DNA of 64,000 nucleotides from Phanerochaete sordida. Its lineage: Eukaryota > Basidiomycota > Agaricomycetes > Polyporales > Phanerochaetaceae. The notes beneath the pieces were generated by a model. That model was not told where the DNA came from, did no database searches, and worked only from the letters and a program-made list of their open reading frames with translations. Each line of letters begins with the position of its first letter. The first letter of the stretch is position 1. Below, piece after piece: positions 45,140 through 56,232 of the stretch. Location: positions 62,001 through 126,000 of the forward strand of contig BPQB01000038.1 of assembly GCA_019973155.2 (NCBI GenBank), written 5' to 3'. Position numbers and translations under genes: made by a program.

Positions 45140-47183
45140 CTAGACCTTCGCCAACCAGACCTCAGCCGTCTGCTCGACAGTGGCCCCTAGCCTGTGTCGC
45201 TTCGTAGTCTCCTTGACGAGATCGTTCAGCGCAACCCCTACCACTCTCGGCCCATCCTCGCCGTCCTCAACGACGAACTCTGCGCTCGCAACCGTCTCGC
45301 CAGTGCTTTCGCTCCGGAACGGGCTCACGTCCGCGCCGTAGCCCATGGGGAACAGCCGCGTGCCATCGACGGCGAACCGCTCGCCGGCAGCGTGCTCGAG
45401 GCGGAGCGTGGACACCCACACAGAGTCGATCGTGGCGTAGAGCACGCGCCGTGTCGCGTCCGTCGTGTTTTCGAAGGCAGCCCATGTCTGCAGTAGTTCT
45501 GCACATGGCGCTGGCGGCGCGTGTCCCGGCGCGCAGAACGTGAGTGTGCCGTAGCCGGCATCGTGGTACGTGCCGGTGTACGCCTCGAGCGGGAGCGTCA
45601 GCGGCGCGGCATTCTCGGGGTGTGGGTCGCCAAAGGGCTTGTGCGGCTGTGCTTTGCTCGCCTCGGCAATGAGACGTTCGGATTCTCTGTGCTCGAGCCC
45701 GAGGAAGTCCTCGACGATGCGGTAGATGATGGCGAGCTCCTGGTCGTGCTTGTTTGCGCCGTTAGCGAGTGTGACAATCCCGAGCCCGCTATCGGGAAGA
45801 AGGAGTACTTCGGCGGAGAAGCCGGGGATCGAGCCACTGTGTGTCAAGAGCTAAGACCACTTCAATCGTCTTTCAAAGGTCATCAATCTTGCGGACGTAC
45901 TCACGTTATGGCCTTGGTATGACTTCATGATCCAGCCGATGCCGTAGGTCTCCGTTGAGAACCAACTGGACTCCGGTCTGCTGGAGACGATGGAATGAGA
46001 CCTTGTCATCGTGTCAAACGCTTCGCGCGGGACGATCGTATGGTTCGTGACGGGGTCAGCACCCCAATTTAACAGCATCTGCGTCCACTTCGTCTAGGGA
46101 TCCACTCATCAGCACGAACCTTATATACGTTTGACTGCGCACCTACCATGTCCACGACATTGCTAATGATGCCCCCGTAGCCTGCGTGCAGGTCAATCTC
46201 AGCCTCGTTGAACCATATCGGGATGCGCCTGCCGCCGGAGGTCCAGGCCTGTGTGAGCCTGCCGCCCCGCGCCGCCGCATCCGGACTGAAGGTCGTCGAT
46301 GACATGTCGAGACGTTTCCAGATGCGCTCCTCGACGAACTCAGTATATGGCATCGCAGCATATGTCGAGAGGATGTGTGCGCCCAGCGTATAGAGCTAAG
46401 TGCCCGGTTCCGTCAACTTCGCGTCAAACAGAGGCTGTGGGCGCGACGAACCTGGTTGTTGTAGTGCCATCGCTCGCGCAGTTCAAAGGCAGGACGAAGG
46501 TGGCGCATTCGGCGTACCACATCGATGGGCTTGTCGCGCCGGCGGTACGACATCTCGTGTCTGCCAGGGGACATCGTATATCAGCTCACAACGGCTCAGC
46601 ACACCAACGACAGTCCTACCTCGGCAGCCCGGATTGGTGGGATAGGATATCTCTGACTGTGACCTTCTCTGATGCCCATTCGTCCATGAGCCCCCAGTCA
46701 TTTGGGAATAAGCCTACCACCTTGGTATGCCAATCCAACTGCTGAACACCAGCTGGCAGGGGCGTCTTGTTTCTTCCCTGAGCAAAGTCGTCAATCAGAA
46801 TGCCCATAGCGCTCGCAAGGAATGCTTTCGAGCAAGACGCAATGATAAACTGTGTCTGTTTCGCAAGCGCATTGGTCAATATTGCGGTCGCGGGCCAGCG
46901 GTGTAAGGGTGGGAAAGCGTACGTCGACCGTTATCGCGTCACCATCCTCTGTCCTCCTGCCAAATGCACCCAATTCGATTGTGCCGTTCGAATGCACAAC
47001 ACCTAGCGTCATCCCTGGCACATTGTTGTCCTCGATGAGCGTTTCAACGAATGCAGCGAGCTCGGGCGTGATCACCCGGTGCTCCTCGACATCGAGGTGT
47101 GCTGTCGCAATCTCGTGTAGGACCTGCTGCTGACACAGCACTGCGCCAACCAATGAAGCGAGGAATGGACCTATGAAACGCAT
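45140..47183 (-). CDS. Secreted beta-lactamase-like serine hydrolase, copy C
   Basis: An intact member with the same six-exon structure. It has a signal peptide (RFIGPFLASLVGAVLCQQQ), SCSK, HYNNQ and THSGSIPG motifs, and a C-terminal domain ending TAEVWLAKV. The sequence around LDMSSTTFSPDAAARGG and TETYGIGWIMKSYQGHN is closer to copy A than to B or D, which suggests two sub-lineages. Introns are canonical GT-AG, including the one after SHQSGLPR where copy A has GC. The substrate is unknown. Extracellular action is inferred from the signal peptide. Confidence 0.88.
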
Positions 47184-47583
47184 CCTTGAGAAGTAGTGGG
47201 CGTGGTCTCTCTTTGAGTGGGAACCAAGGGCCGGATGTCTAAAACCGCATGGGAATTCTTTCGTACCAGTGATCCGACCAAAGGCCATGCAGGATGGACC
47301 TAATCTCGAGAGCTGAGATTCCAGCATAATGACAAACCATGATGCAGTGTTTGAGAGATCGCGCCGAGAGATAGAGGCTGACAATGAATGCAGTGCGGTC
47401 GAGGAGGAGGCAAGAAGTTGCAAGACCGTCCGAGTCTTGCGGACTTGCCATAACAAGTTCACACGGCGCTTGCCGGGACGAGGGTCGGATTTGGCCAACT
47501 TTTCGACGTTGTCGTCGTACATCTCGACAGCCGCAGGAGAAAATATGAGATCAGCGTATCGCGTTTATTTTTCGGCACTGATG

Positions 47584-48184
47584 CTACTCGTCTATTCCAT
47601 ATTCTCGTCGTAACAGCTCCCTGACCTGCTCAGTGTCGGGCTTGATATCTCCGTTCGCAGGCGAAAACCAGGAGACCTTCGACGTGCCACATACTACAGG
47701 CCAGTATGTCTCAAAGGTACGCTGTCCGAAGGTGAGTTTAGCCTCTCGTGCATAAGTTCAAGTGCTTACCGTACGCGCCATCTGTTGGCGGGTTCTTTGT
47801 TTGCCGTAGATGTGGCCACGGGTCCATGAGTCGGCGTCGGTCTTGATCCAGACGAACTGGCCCTCCTGGTCCAGGCACGAGATTTCAGAGTGTGCGTTCA
47901 GACCATATGCCTCCGCGACTCACGCTGAACCCGAATTTTAGCAGCGTCTGGTCCAGATCGGTGATCTCCACGTCCTCCTCAGGCACGACACCAGCCTCGT
48001 CGAACGGCCGGCTTGAACGCGAGGTGACAGGGCTGTGCAGGATTAACAGAGTGTTAGTGGACAATCTGGACTTGGGTTCCTCGGGCGCAATACCCAACCA
48101 GTCCCAGTTCGGCCCTTTAGGCTTCATTGGAGACGGCGTCGAGGGATTGGCCAAACCCTTACGGGGCGACTTGATGTTGCTCAT
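47584..48184 (-). CDS. Hypothetical protein, small, three exons
   Basis: I do not recognise this protein. Exon 1 (from 48184) encodes a Lys/Pro/Ser-rich start (SPRKGLANPSTPSPMKPKG), then NWDWLGIAPEEPKSRLS and EEDVEITDLDQTLLKFGFS. It joins across a 57-nt GTGAGT intron to EGQFVWIKTDADSWTRGHI. A third exon begins RTFETYWPVV and ends RRELLRREYG-like sequence, stopping at 47584. The length is about 175 residues. No signal peptide or membrane segment is visible, and no catalytic motif. It lies inside the hydrolase array, next to a truncated kinase. Confidence 0.55.
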
Positions 48185-48431
48185 CGTAGAATGGGGAGGA
48201 AGAAGGGGCGCGGTATGTTCTTTGACAGTGGCCCCTCAACTTGCCTTTAAGTAGTGGCCCGACGCTGGCACGTGATGGACGCAGTACAAAGAGGTATTGT
48301 CTGTCCTTTGTTGAGGTCCTTTCAAGCTGCCCTCACCACGCCGAGTCCACTGACGTGCTGCTCGCCTTCTCCAACGTAGACACATCCATATATTCGCGCA
48401 TTGGTCCACCAGCAAAGTCGAAGACAGCGAC

Positions 48432-49406
48432 ATGAGCGAGATAACCACTGACGACGTAGTCCTTCAAGACGTCCCCAGTATGCCTCCGCGGCGCATCGTA
48501 TCCCCGGTGGCCTACCCGCTGTGGGGCGCGCGTACCTCAAAAGAGCTTGTTCAAGCCCTCTTCGACGCACTCACTGGTGTGCCGTCCCTTCGTATCTCCT
48601 ACGACGGGCTGACAGCTGATTTTATGTCCGTGTAGCATTGAAGGGTATCGAGGACGCTGGATTCCTTCACCGGGACATCAACATCGGGAACGTTATGATC
48701 ACCAAGGACGGCCGAGGTGTCCTGACTGATTGCGACCACGGACGTAGCATCACTCCGTGGCCATCTGGGGAAGACCAAGGGTTTACTGGCCCACCTTTCC
48801 GACTGGTACTCTTGTCTCATATTCTGTGTCATGGCACCTTCGACGCTAACAGCGGCATTTCTGCTACAGGCAACATGGCAGTTCATGTCTACACGCATTC
48901 TACAAGATCCGGACGTGCAGCATACTTTACAGGATGACCTAGAATCCGCGTTCTGGGTCCTCCTCTGGATTGCTCTGAAGTGGTTCCCGCGCAGAGGTCA
49001 CTGGATTTCTTTCAAAGTATTCAACGAGACAGATGTCATAGAGACCAGGACCAAGCCCTCGCTGCCGATGGTTGTTGGGGGTGACGCGAAGATGTTCTTC
49101 CTCTTGGAGGACCGTACAAACCACTTGGGGTTCACCTCTCCGCCGCTGAACGATCTTCTCAAACAGCTAGCATCTGTCTTGCAGGGCCCTCTCAGGCACG
49201 ATGCCGATCACACGTCAGACGAGTATCGGAATGCGTTGGCAAACTGTAGTCTCGACAGCGTTCTTCGGATGTTCAGGGACGCCCTCGATCCCGAAGACTG
49301 GCCCAGCACTCCAGATCGTCTCGCGGAGCCAGTGTATTATCACCCAGGACGTGGAGAATACGAGTACTGGGGAGAACATAGACCAGGTCGCCGTCTTCTC
49401 TGGTGA
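48432..49406 (+). CDS. FunK1-type kinase, N-terminal lobe missing
   Basis: FunK1 is a large kinase-like family expanded in mushrooms, with few known roles. Three exons are inferred: 48432-48581, 48641-48809 and 48873-49406. The catalytic loop is present (GFLHRDINIGNVMI), the metal-binding DFG is replaced by DCD as in DWD-type relatives, and the family-specific ATWQFMSTRIL and DDLESAFWVLLWIALKWF follow. The glycine loop and VAIK-like lysine of the N-lobe are absent: upstream of TSKELVQALFDAL there is only a 30-residue leader, and a different gene starts 250 bp away on the other strand. The copy is probably inactive as a kinase, or a fragment. Confidence 0.8.
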
Positions 49407-50278
49407 CTAGAAATCCAGCGTTGATGGTGAGTTGCATCTGCCCTCCCCCATCATCCACGCTTCATGTCTCCCGAACGTCTGCCACAGCCAATGTCGTCTA
49501 TACGATATCGATCCCGCCGTACTCGTCACCTAATGTCATTATTTCATGCCAGACTGCGCCACGGCGTCCACGAGTGCCCTTCAGCTGTGCGTAAGGACTT
49601 ACTGATGTTGAGAATCCTCCCGGCGGCTACCTCTCTACCTGGTGACGACGAGCTGCATCTTGCTAGCAGAGGCGATGCCAATCTGCCTGCTATCAGCTTG
49701 CTTCACATGTCTGCTGCTACCCCTCGCTGCAACGGACCAGCCCCGACATACAATCTCGACGACAGCGATGTCGACGATCCGCCATCGCGAGACTCTTTCA
49801 GGGACGGGACAAGACCACAATTTTACGCCGGCGCGTGTCCTTCGAGTCGCTGACACAACTTCTAGCAACAGTGTCTAGCCTCCGACGTAGACGCGAATCA
49901 AGCTTGAGTCCGAGCCCGAGGCATCACCCAGACATCAGGCAGCACGCCGGCCAGGGAGATTCTGCTACCGTTGGGCGGCGCAAGGGGGAAAGTAAAAGTA
50001 CCCAGGCCGCTCTGCTGGGCTTCTGCGATGTGCCATGTGTTGGGACCTGGGTAGAGATTGTACAGTCGTGACTGCTAGTGAAGAGCAATGAGTGTTTCTA
50101 TCCATGCGATGGTAATGCAATGATGATCATCTGAATGCATGCCATTGGCTCTGCACTATCACGAGTTGTTTGTACAGCATAATTCTACAAGCCGCTTTCC
50201 AAGATGAGGGGAGCATACTCGTCATTGACATATTTTTCACGGCCGAATACCACCCTGCAGTATCTCTGTCCATCTTTG
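49407..50278. other. Intergenic, no gene seen
   Basis: About 870 bp between the truncated kinase and copy D. Short frames on both strands have no splice support. Confidence 0.45.
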
Positions 50279-52340
50279 CTAGGTCTTCGCCAGCCAGACC
50301 TCAGCCATCTCCTCAATCGTGCGGCCGATCCTCTGTAGCTCCGTGGTTTCCCCTACGAACCCGTTCAGCGCAACGCCGAGCACCTTCGGCCCGTCCCCGG
50401 CATCCTCGATCATGAACTCGGCGGTGGCTTGTGCCTCTGAGTCTTGGAAGCGGAAGGGGCTCTTGTCCGCGCCGTATCCATGCGGGAACAGGTACGTTCC
50501 CGAGAGCGCGAAGGTGTCGCCGCGCTTGTGCTCGAGGCGAAGATGTGTGACCCACAACGAGGAGATGGCGGTGTACAGCACCGGCCGTGTTGCATCTGTC
50601 GTGTCCTCGAAGAAAGACCAAGTACGCAGGACGTCGGCACAGGCCTCTGGCGGGTTCGCGCTTGGGGCACAGAACGTGAAATTCCCGTATCCCGGGTCGT
50701 AGTACGCGCCGGTGTAATGGTCCAGCGGCAGCGACAGCGGCACAGAGGGTGTGGCTAGGCCCTCGCTAGAATCCTGAGACTCTAGCTGCTGCGCTTCGCT
50801 TGTCCGGAAGCTGGCGAGAAGCGATTCGGAATGCTTGGGTTCGAGCCCAAGGAAATCCTCGATGATGCGATGGATGATGACTAGCTCGTACTTGTGCTTA
50901 TCGGAGCCATTGCAGAGCATCACAAGGCCGAGGCCGCTGTCGGGCAGGAAGAAGACTTGCGTGGAAACGCCTGGCAACCCGCCGTTGTGCGACCAAATCT
51001 ACGAGTCACCGGTGAGTGACGGTTCACTGTCATCAAGTGGACGCACTCACGTTATGGCCTTGGTACGACATCATGCTCCATCCCATACCATAGGTCACGA
51101 CCGAGAACCAGCTCGCAGTGGGCCTCGTCAAAACGAGAGCGTGCGATGCCGTTATCGTGTCCAAGGCCTCGCGAGGGATGATGGTCTTGTTTGTGACCGG
51201 ATCCACACCCGCGTTCAGTAGCATCCGCACCCACTTAGTCTGCAGCGTCGAAATCTTTGTTAGTACAGGCACTCGACGCGAAGTGGTATCCGTACCATGT
51301 CTACAACACTGCTGATGACGCCGCCCGCGCCCGCAATGAGCTCGACGGCGTTCCCGGTGAACCAGACAGGAAGACGTCGGCCATCCGCTGTCCACGTTTG
51401 CGTCAGCTTGCCGCCGCGCGAAGCTTCCTCCGGATCGAACGTCGATGCGGTCATGCCGAGTGGGTCGAAGATACGCTCCTTGACGAACTCCATGTAGGAC
51501 ATCCCGGAGAAGGTCGAGATGATGTGCGCGCCCGTCATGTAGAACTTTGGCCCAGTGTCAGTCTATGAGCGCATGTACGCGGTGAGGAGACTGCAAAGCC
51601 CACCTGGTTATTGTAGTGCCATCGCTGACGCAGCTCAAAGGCAGGCCGCAGATGGCGCAGCTGGCGTATGACATCCACAGGTTTTTGGTCTGCGTGGTAC
51701 GATACCTCGTGTCTAGCGCACCCACGGTACGTCAACTTCCCCTTGTTCAGGGGAAAATATCCGCGTACTTTACCTTGGCAATCCAGACTGATGGGACAAG
51801 ATGTCCCTGATCGTCGCTTTCCGGGAAGCCCATTCGTCCATGAGCTGCCAATCATTGGGCAGCAGGTCGACGAGCTTAGTGTGCCAGTCAAGCTTCTGCA
51901 CGCCGGAGGGAAGGGGCGCTCGATTTTTGCCCTGAGCAAAATCGTCGAGAAGGATGCCCACAGCACCCGCAAGGAATGCTTTCGAGCACGAGGCCATGTC
52001 GAAGAGGGTCTGCATGCGATCTTTAGCTCGACCTCATTCTGCAGAAGAAGGGAGTGTTGAAGCTTACATCTGAAGTCATCTCATCATTGTCCTCGGTCTT
52101 CCGCCCAAACGCGCCGTATTCGACAGTGTCGTTCGAATGCACGACGCCCAATGTCAACCCAGACATGTTGTAGTCTCGCATGATTTTCTCCGTCAATTCA
52201 GCAAGCTGGGGAGTGATGACCCGCTTGGCCGCTCCGCCGTGCAGTGAAGTGCCATCACGAAAGATCTGCTGTTGACCTAGTGCGAAGTCTGCCACGAAAA
52301 CGACGATAGCAACCTTGAAGAGCATCCCGGGCGCAAACAT
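50279..52340 (-). CDS. Secreted beta-lactamase-like serine hydrolase, copy D
   Basis: Intact six-exon copy. The signal peptide is FAPGMLFKVAIVVFVADFALGQ (start at 52340), followed by SCSK, HYNNQ and the C-terminal barrel (YTGAYYDPGYGNFTFCAP to MAEVWLAKT). At the third active-site motif it reads SHNGGLPG where A-C have HSG, a change in the position that lines the oxyanion/substrate side. Stretches such as STFDPEEASRGGKLTQTWTADG are nearly the same as in copy B, which points to a recent duplication of the B/D pair. The substrate is unknown. Confidence 0.87.
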
Positions 52341-52584
52341 GGTGGTTCGAGCACAACTTGTGGTATGGGACTGCGCGTCCAGTCCGGTGACAGGGCGTTT
52401 CCGCAGCTGACGTCCCTTAGGACCGCATGGGAATGGCCTTCGTCATTGATCCAATCATCAACGTCAAATCTGAGGATGTAAGCCTAGGAGGAAAACGCGG
52501 GTGGTATGCACTCAGCTGCTGTTACCGTGTGCTGAATTCTTGCAATCATCTTGGATGAATTTGTGACTTCAGAAGCTGTACTCA

Positions 52585-52807
52585 CTACCGACTTGCCAAA
52601 ACGAGTACCCCTGCCGTCTGTTTGATGAAGATCTGGGCGCCGCACGCTGGACTGAGCTGACGATAAGCCCGGTAGGGCGTGAGTCTCTTTTCCAAGGTGC
52701 CAGGTGCTCTGGGCCAAAGAACGATGCCCGCAGACACCGCGTCCTCGTCCGCGATGTTCCCCGCGCTCAAGCTTCATGGCCACGGGCAGTCTGTGCGTCG
52801 TCGACAT
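52585..52807 (-). pseudogene. Broken small ORF of unknown family
   Basis: From the ATG at 52807 the frame reads STTHRLPVAMKLERG. After a G-run at 52759-52762 the coding-like sequence continues one frame over (DEDAVSAGIVLWPRAPGTLE, then AQIFIKQTAGVLVLASR) to a stop at 52585. The two halves look like one small protein interrupted by one extra G, or a gene fragment. No family is recognised. Confidence 0.3.
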
Positions 52808-52989
52808 GCCTGTCGTGCCTCTCCATTTGCAGCGCACACGACGCAGGGCTTGGTGTACGCCGTCGCTGAAGAATATGCCCATCGCGGGTATTACACGGTA
52901 AGTATGGTGCTGCGAGGCGGGCGCTGTGAACCTCTTGTATATACAGTGCAGTGTCATGATACGCCGAACAAAAGTCCGGGGGTGGGGTG

Positions 52990-54034
52990 TTAGGCTACAG
53001 CAACCGGGACAGGGGACAGAGCAGGGCTTGCCTGCGCACTCTGAGTCTTCGATTTCATCTCCTCCAGCCGCTTCTTCTCCGCCTCGAGCATCGCCCTCTG
53101 GATAAGGACCCGCTTAGGCACGATCTCCCTCCTCTCTGTGGTCGGCTTGAAGTCAAGGCGGTCGACGCCGAGGGCCTTGAGCGTCTTGCGCTCGACGAGA
53201 CTGTACTCGCTGGGGTCCGCGCGGGCGAAGTTGAACGGCTCGCGCACGCTCACGGGCGGGTTCGTGATCACGCGCGGCACGCGCAGCACGTTCTTCGACG
53301 CCGAGTGCATCATGAGCGGGTGCATGAGCACGACGTCGCCGGTCTCGCCCGTGAGCTCGACGAACTGCGTGCAGCGGCGGACCTCCGCGAGGTGCGACCA
53401 GAAGCCGGGGTGGTCCTTCCACTGCTCCCAGGGGCCCGGGAGGTGCGCGGGGCGGAACGTGCGGTCCTCGGGGATGACACCCTCGGGGTGGTCCGCGAGG
53501 TAGCGTGCGATCATGTCGATGCCGTCCGGCGCGATGAACGTCGCGCCGCCACCGGGTGCGATGTCGGAGAAGAGCGGGATCACAAGCAGCGCCTGCTCGG
53601 GCGAGTCGAGGAAGTGCACGAAGAAGTCCCCGTCGACGTGCCAGTTGTCGAGTTCAAGCGCCTGCCGCGGCGGCGTGCCCTCGAGCGCGGGTGTACCGAG
53701 GTTCACGATGAAGCTGTCGCCCCACGTCGACGCCTCGACGTTGACACGGTCTTCGCCGCCGCAGAGCTCCGTGATCGCGGCCCAAGCCTGTGGGTGCGAC
53801 GCGAAGGTTCAGTCGTGCTGTCTCACGCGCAGAACGAAGAGCGGGAGAACGACGTACCTTGGGCGCGAACTCGCTCACGCGAACCCGCTTGGTCACAGGC
53901 ATATGAATCCGCTCTTGGGTCCATGTCGATTTGTCGTCCGGATCCAGTCCCAGGCGGACCCACATCTCGCTGGTGAAATCCGCGGCCTGCTCCCGTGTGA
54001 ACGCCTGCTTGATGACTACATAGCCATTCTCCAT
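52990..54034 (-). CDS. Phytanoyl-CoA dioxygenase (PhyH) family protein
   Basis: PhyH-type enzymes are Fe(II)/2-oxoglutarate dioxygenases that hydroxylate CoA esters, small metabolites or halogenated substrates. The body is two exons joined at about 53856/53787: RVSEFAPK to AWAAITELCGG across a 70-nt intron. Iron ligands are visible as HVD in LDNWHVDGDFFVHFL and the distal His in LMHPLMMHSASKN; the 2-oxoglutarate-binding Arg would be in the RVPRVITNPP region. The product is about 325 residues with a Lys/Glu-rich end. The first safe Met is at 54034 (ENGYVVIKQAF), but EQVDFF just before it looks coding, so a short upstream exon is likely. The substrate cannot be predicted. Confidence 0.85.
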
Positions 54035-54760
54035 GAAGAAGTCGACCTGTTCCGCTGCAAAACGCCCAGTAGGCCCGTGTCAGCGCCGCGATAGTCTTTT
54101 TAGGCACTGCGCCATGGAAAAGGTAGGTACGAACCCGTCAACGCATTCAATCCTTGAGCCATTGCGACAGATGGTGATACGACGGCTGAGTGAATGGGGG
54201 TGTTCGTGTGCAAGGCGAAGCGCGAGGGTACCCTTGTGTGCGGAAGGCGATGATAAGTACACATGCGGGAATTCCTCGGGAAGCCGCGTTCGCAGCGTTC
54301 CCTGGTCAGCTGGTCGGTTCGGGAGCGCATTGGCACATACAGGTAAGCTCCAGAGGGTCCATGACCCTTAGGACCACTGATAGACATAATGAATTTGAGA
54401 ACCGAGGCGTGCGAGACACCCACCCGACCCAGGCAATACGATTCACCCCAAGCACTTATGCACTGCGCAGTCCATGCCGCTCGGCGGTGGTGAACAGCTG
54501 CCTGTACGAGAGGACCGTCGGACCGGCTACAGAGTGCATGACCTTCACGAGACCTTGGTGAGTAAGAAACATTCCGCTTTGATACCTGATACTCCCTGAG
54601 CATCGGCCGACTTAGCGTGGAAGTGCGACCATACTCATGAGAACAGGGTGTTGGATCCGTGCAAGAGCGGATCGTCGAACGCTGTAAACCGAGTGCATTT
54701 GCAACAGTGATCGCTTGCTTTCGACCTACGACAAGACAGCTGGCATCACGATGCTCGCGT
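54035..54760. other. Intergenic, no gene seen
   Basis: This holds the probable first exon and promoter of the PhyH gene and the 3' region of ClpP. No separate gene is supported. Confidence 0.4.
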
Positions 54761-55920
54761 CTACATGTCGGTATCGGACTTCGGCCGCCTCTCCAAGACG
54801 CTGTCGACAATTCCAAACTCTAGTGCTTCTTGCGCTGTCGGACAAGTCGTCAATCACCCAAACACCGCCGAACTGCAGAGGCACAGCCTTGCTACGAATA
54901 GACTTACCTGTCAGGAAGTAATCGCGCTCAAGCGCTCTCTCTGTTGATTTTGAAAATGTCAGGAAGCTGGCGATAAACATATGGGCATCATGACGCACCA
55001 AAGCGCTGTACCCCAGCTTCGACGCTTTCTTCCGGCTTCCCGCAGTGGCGCTGATAAATGCGTGTCAGAGCCTCGCGAACGCGCAGGATCTCGCGCGCGT
55101 GAATGGCGATGTCCGACGCCTGACCAGACGCGCCCCCGGAGGGTTCTGCGGGAGGTTCGATCATCAGTTGATTGGTCGAAACTACGTTGAATGAAAAGGG
55201 CGCACGGTGTATCATAATGCTTGAGTTGGGCAGGGCGTGGCGCTTGCCCTTCTCCCCTGCCGCCAACAGCAGTGATCCCATAGAGCAGGCTTGACCCACA
55301 CAGTAGGTGTGGATGGGTGATGAAACATACTGTGCTTCGATAAGCGTCGGGTCTTCTCACCGACTAGCCAAATCACCGTACCTGCATCTATACCTGCATT
55401 AATGAGTGCCTCATGAACAAAGCGGTGCCATCATCCGCTTACTGTGTCATATATCGCCAATCCAGCGGTGACACTGCCTCCGGGCGAGTTGATGTATAGA
55501 TGAATAGGCTTCGAGGTCTCCTCGGCTTCCAAGAACAGCAGTTGTGAGACTAGCAGTGCCGAGTCGGTGTCCCGAATCTGATATGCACCCTTGAGCACTT
55601 GCAGTGTGCAATATTCTCAACTGATGCACGCACCGGACCGTACAGCATGACCACCCGCTCTCTTAGGAGGCGGGAGAAGATGTCGTAGCTGCGCTCTCCT
55701 CGACCCTGGTGCCCAGCCGCTTTAGTTCTATCAGCACAGCGAAGGCGGAGGTACTCACAGTCTGCTCAATGACCATAGGCACAAGGTTGCCTGTAACCGG
55801 ATTTCTGCCCTCATCCCACTTGCCCGCCAGCGGATGAAACCCTCGGGATGTTGAGCCTCGTAACGCCGCGTTTGTCCGCGCAACTCGAGAAGCTGCCTTT
55901 AGAGCATTGCGAGCAAGCAT
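54761..55920 (-). CDS. CLPP: Mitochondrial ATP-dependent protease subunit ClpP
   Basis: ClpP forms the tetradecameric serine-peptidase chamber used by ClpX in the mitochondrial matrix. The N-terminus is a basic, Ser/Ala-rich targeting sequence ([20 protein letters not shown]). Core motifs are [88 protein letters not shown] (catalytic Ser), [16 protein letters not shown] (catalytic His) and [18 protein letters not shown] (catalytic Asp region). About nine exons are inferred, including a 6-nt exon at 55382-55387 and 55329-55206. The gene is divergent from Brl1, with 312 bp between starts. S. cerevisiae lacks ClpP, while many filamentous fungi keep it. Confidence 0.93.
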
Positions 55921-56232
55921 GCTTGAAATTGATAGTTGCTTTTATGTGGTGACGACACAGCAGAAGGACGAGCTGGAAGGGGTGGAGGTCGCCGCGCAAG
56001 CAGGCCGGGGGCAAGCAGAGCGACCGCTCCGAAGCGCGCGACGTGGACCGGCAGGCACGTGACACACGCGTGCTAATGGGCGCCAACGTTGAGGTCGGTT
56101 CTCTTTCGCCTCGGCCTCGACGGCCCCCAACTCCTCGCCCTCGTCTCGCGCTGCCTAGCTCTTCACGACATTCAGACAGTCTTTTCGGCTGGAGTAGACC
56201 CTGCGTATTGATTTCGCGAACGACCACTCGAA
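55921..56232. promoter_or_regulatory. Divergent promoter region, ClpP / Brl1
   Basis: 312 bp lie between the ClpP start (-) and the Brl1 start (+). No TATA box is evident; the stretch is GC-rich with C/T runs around 56100-56160. Co-regulation is inferred only from position. Confidence 0.4.
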
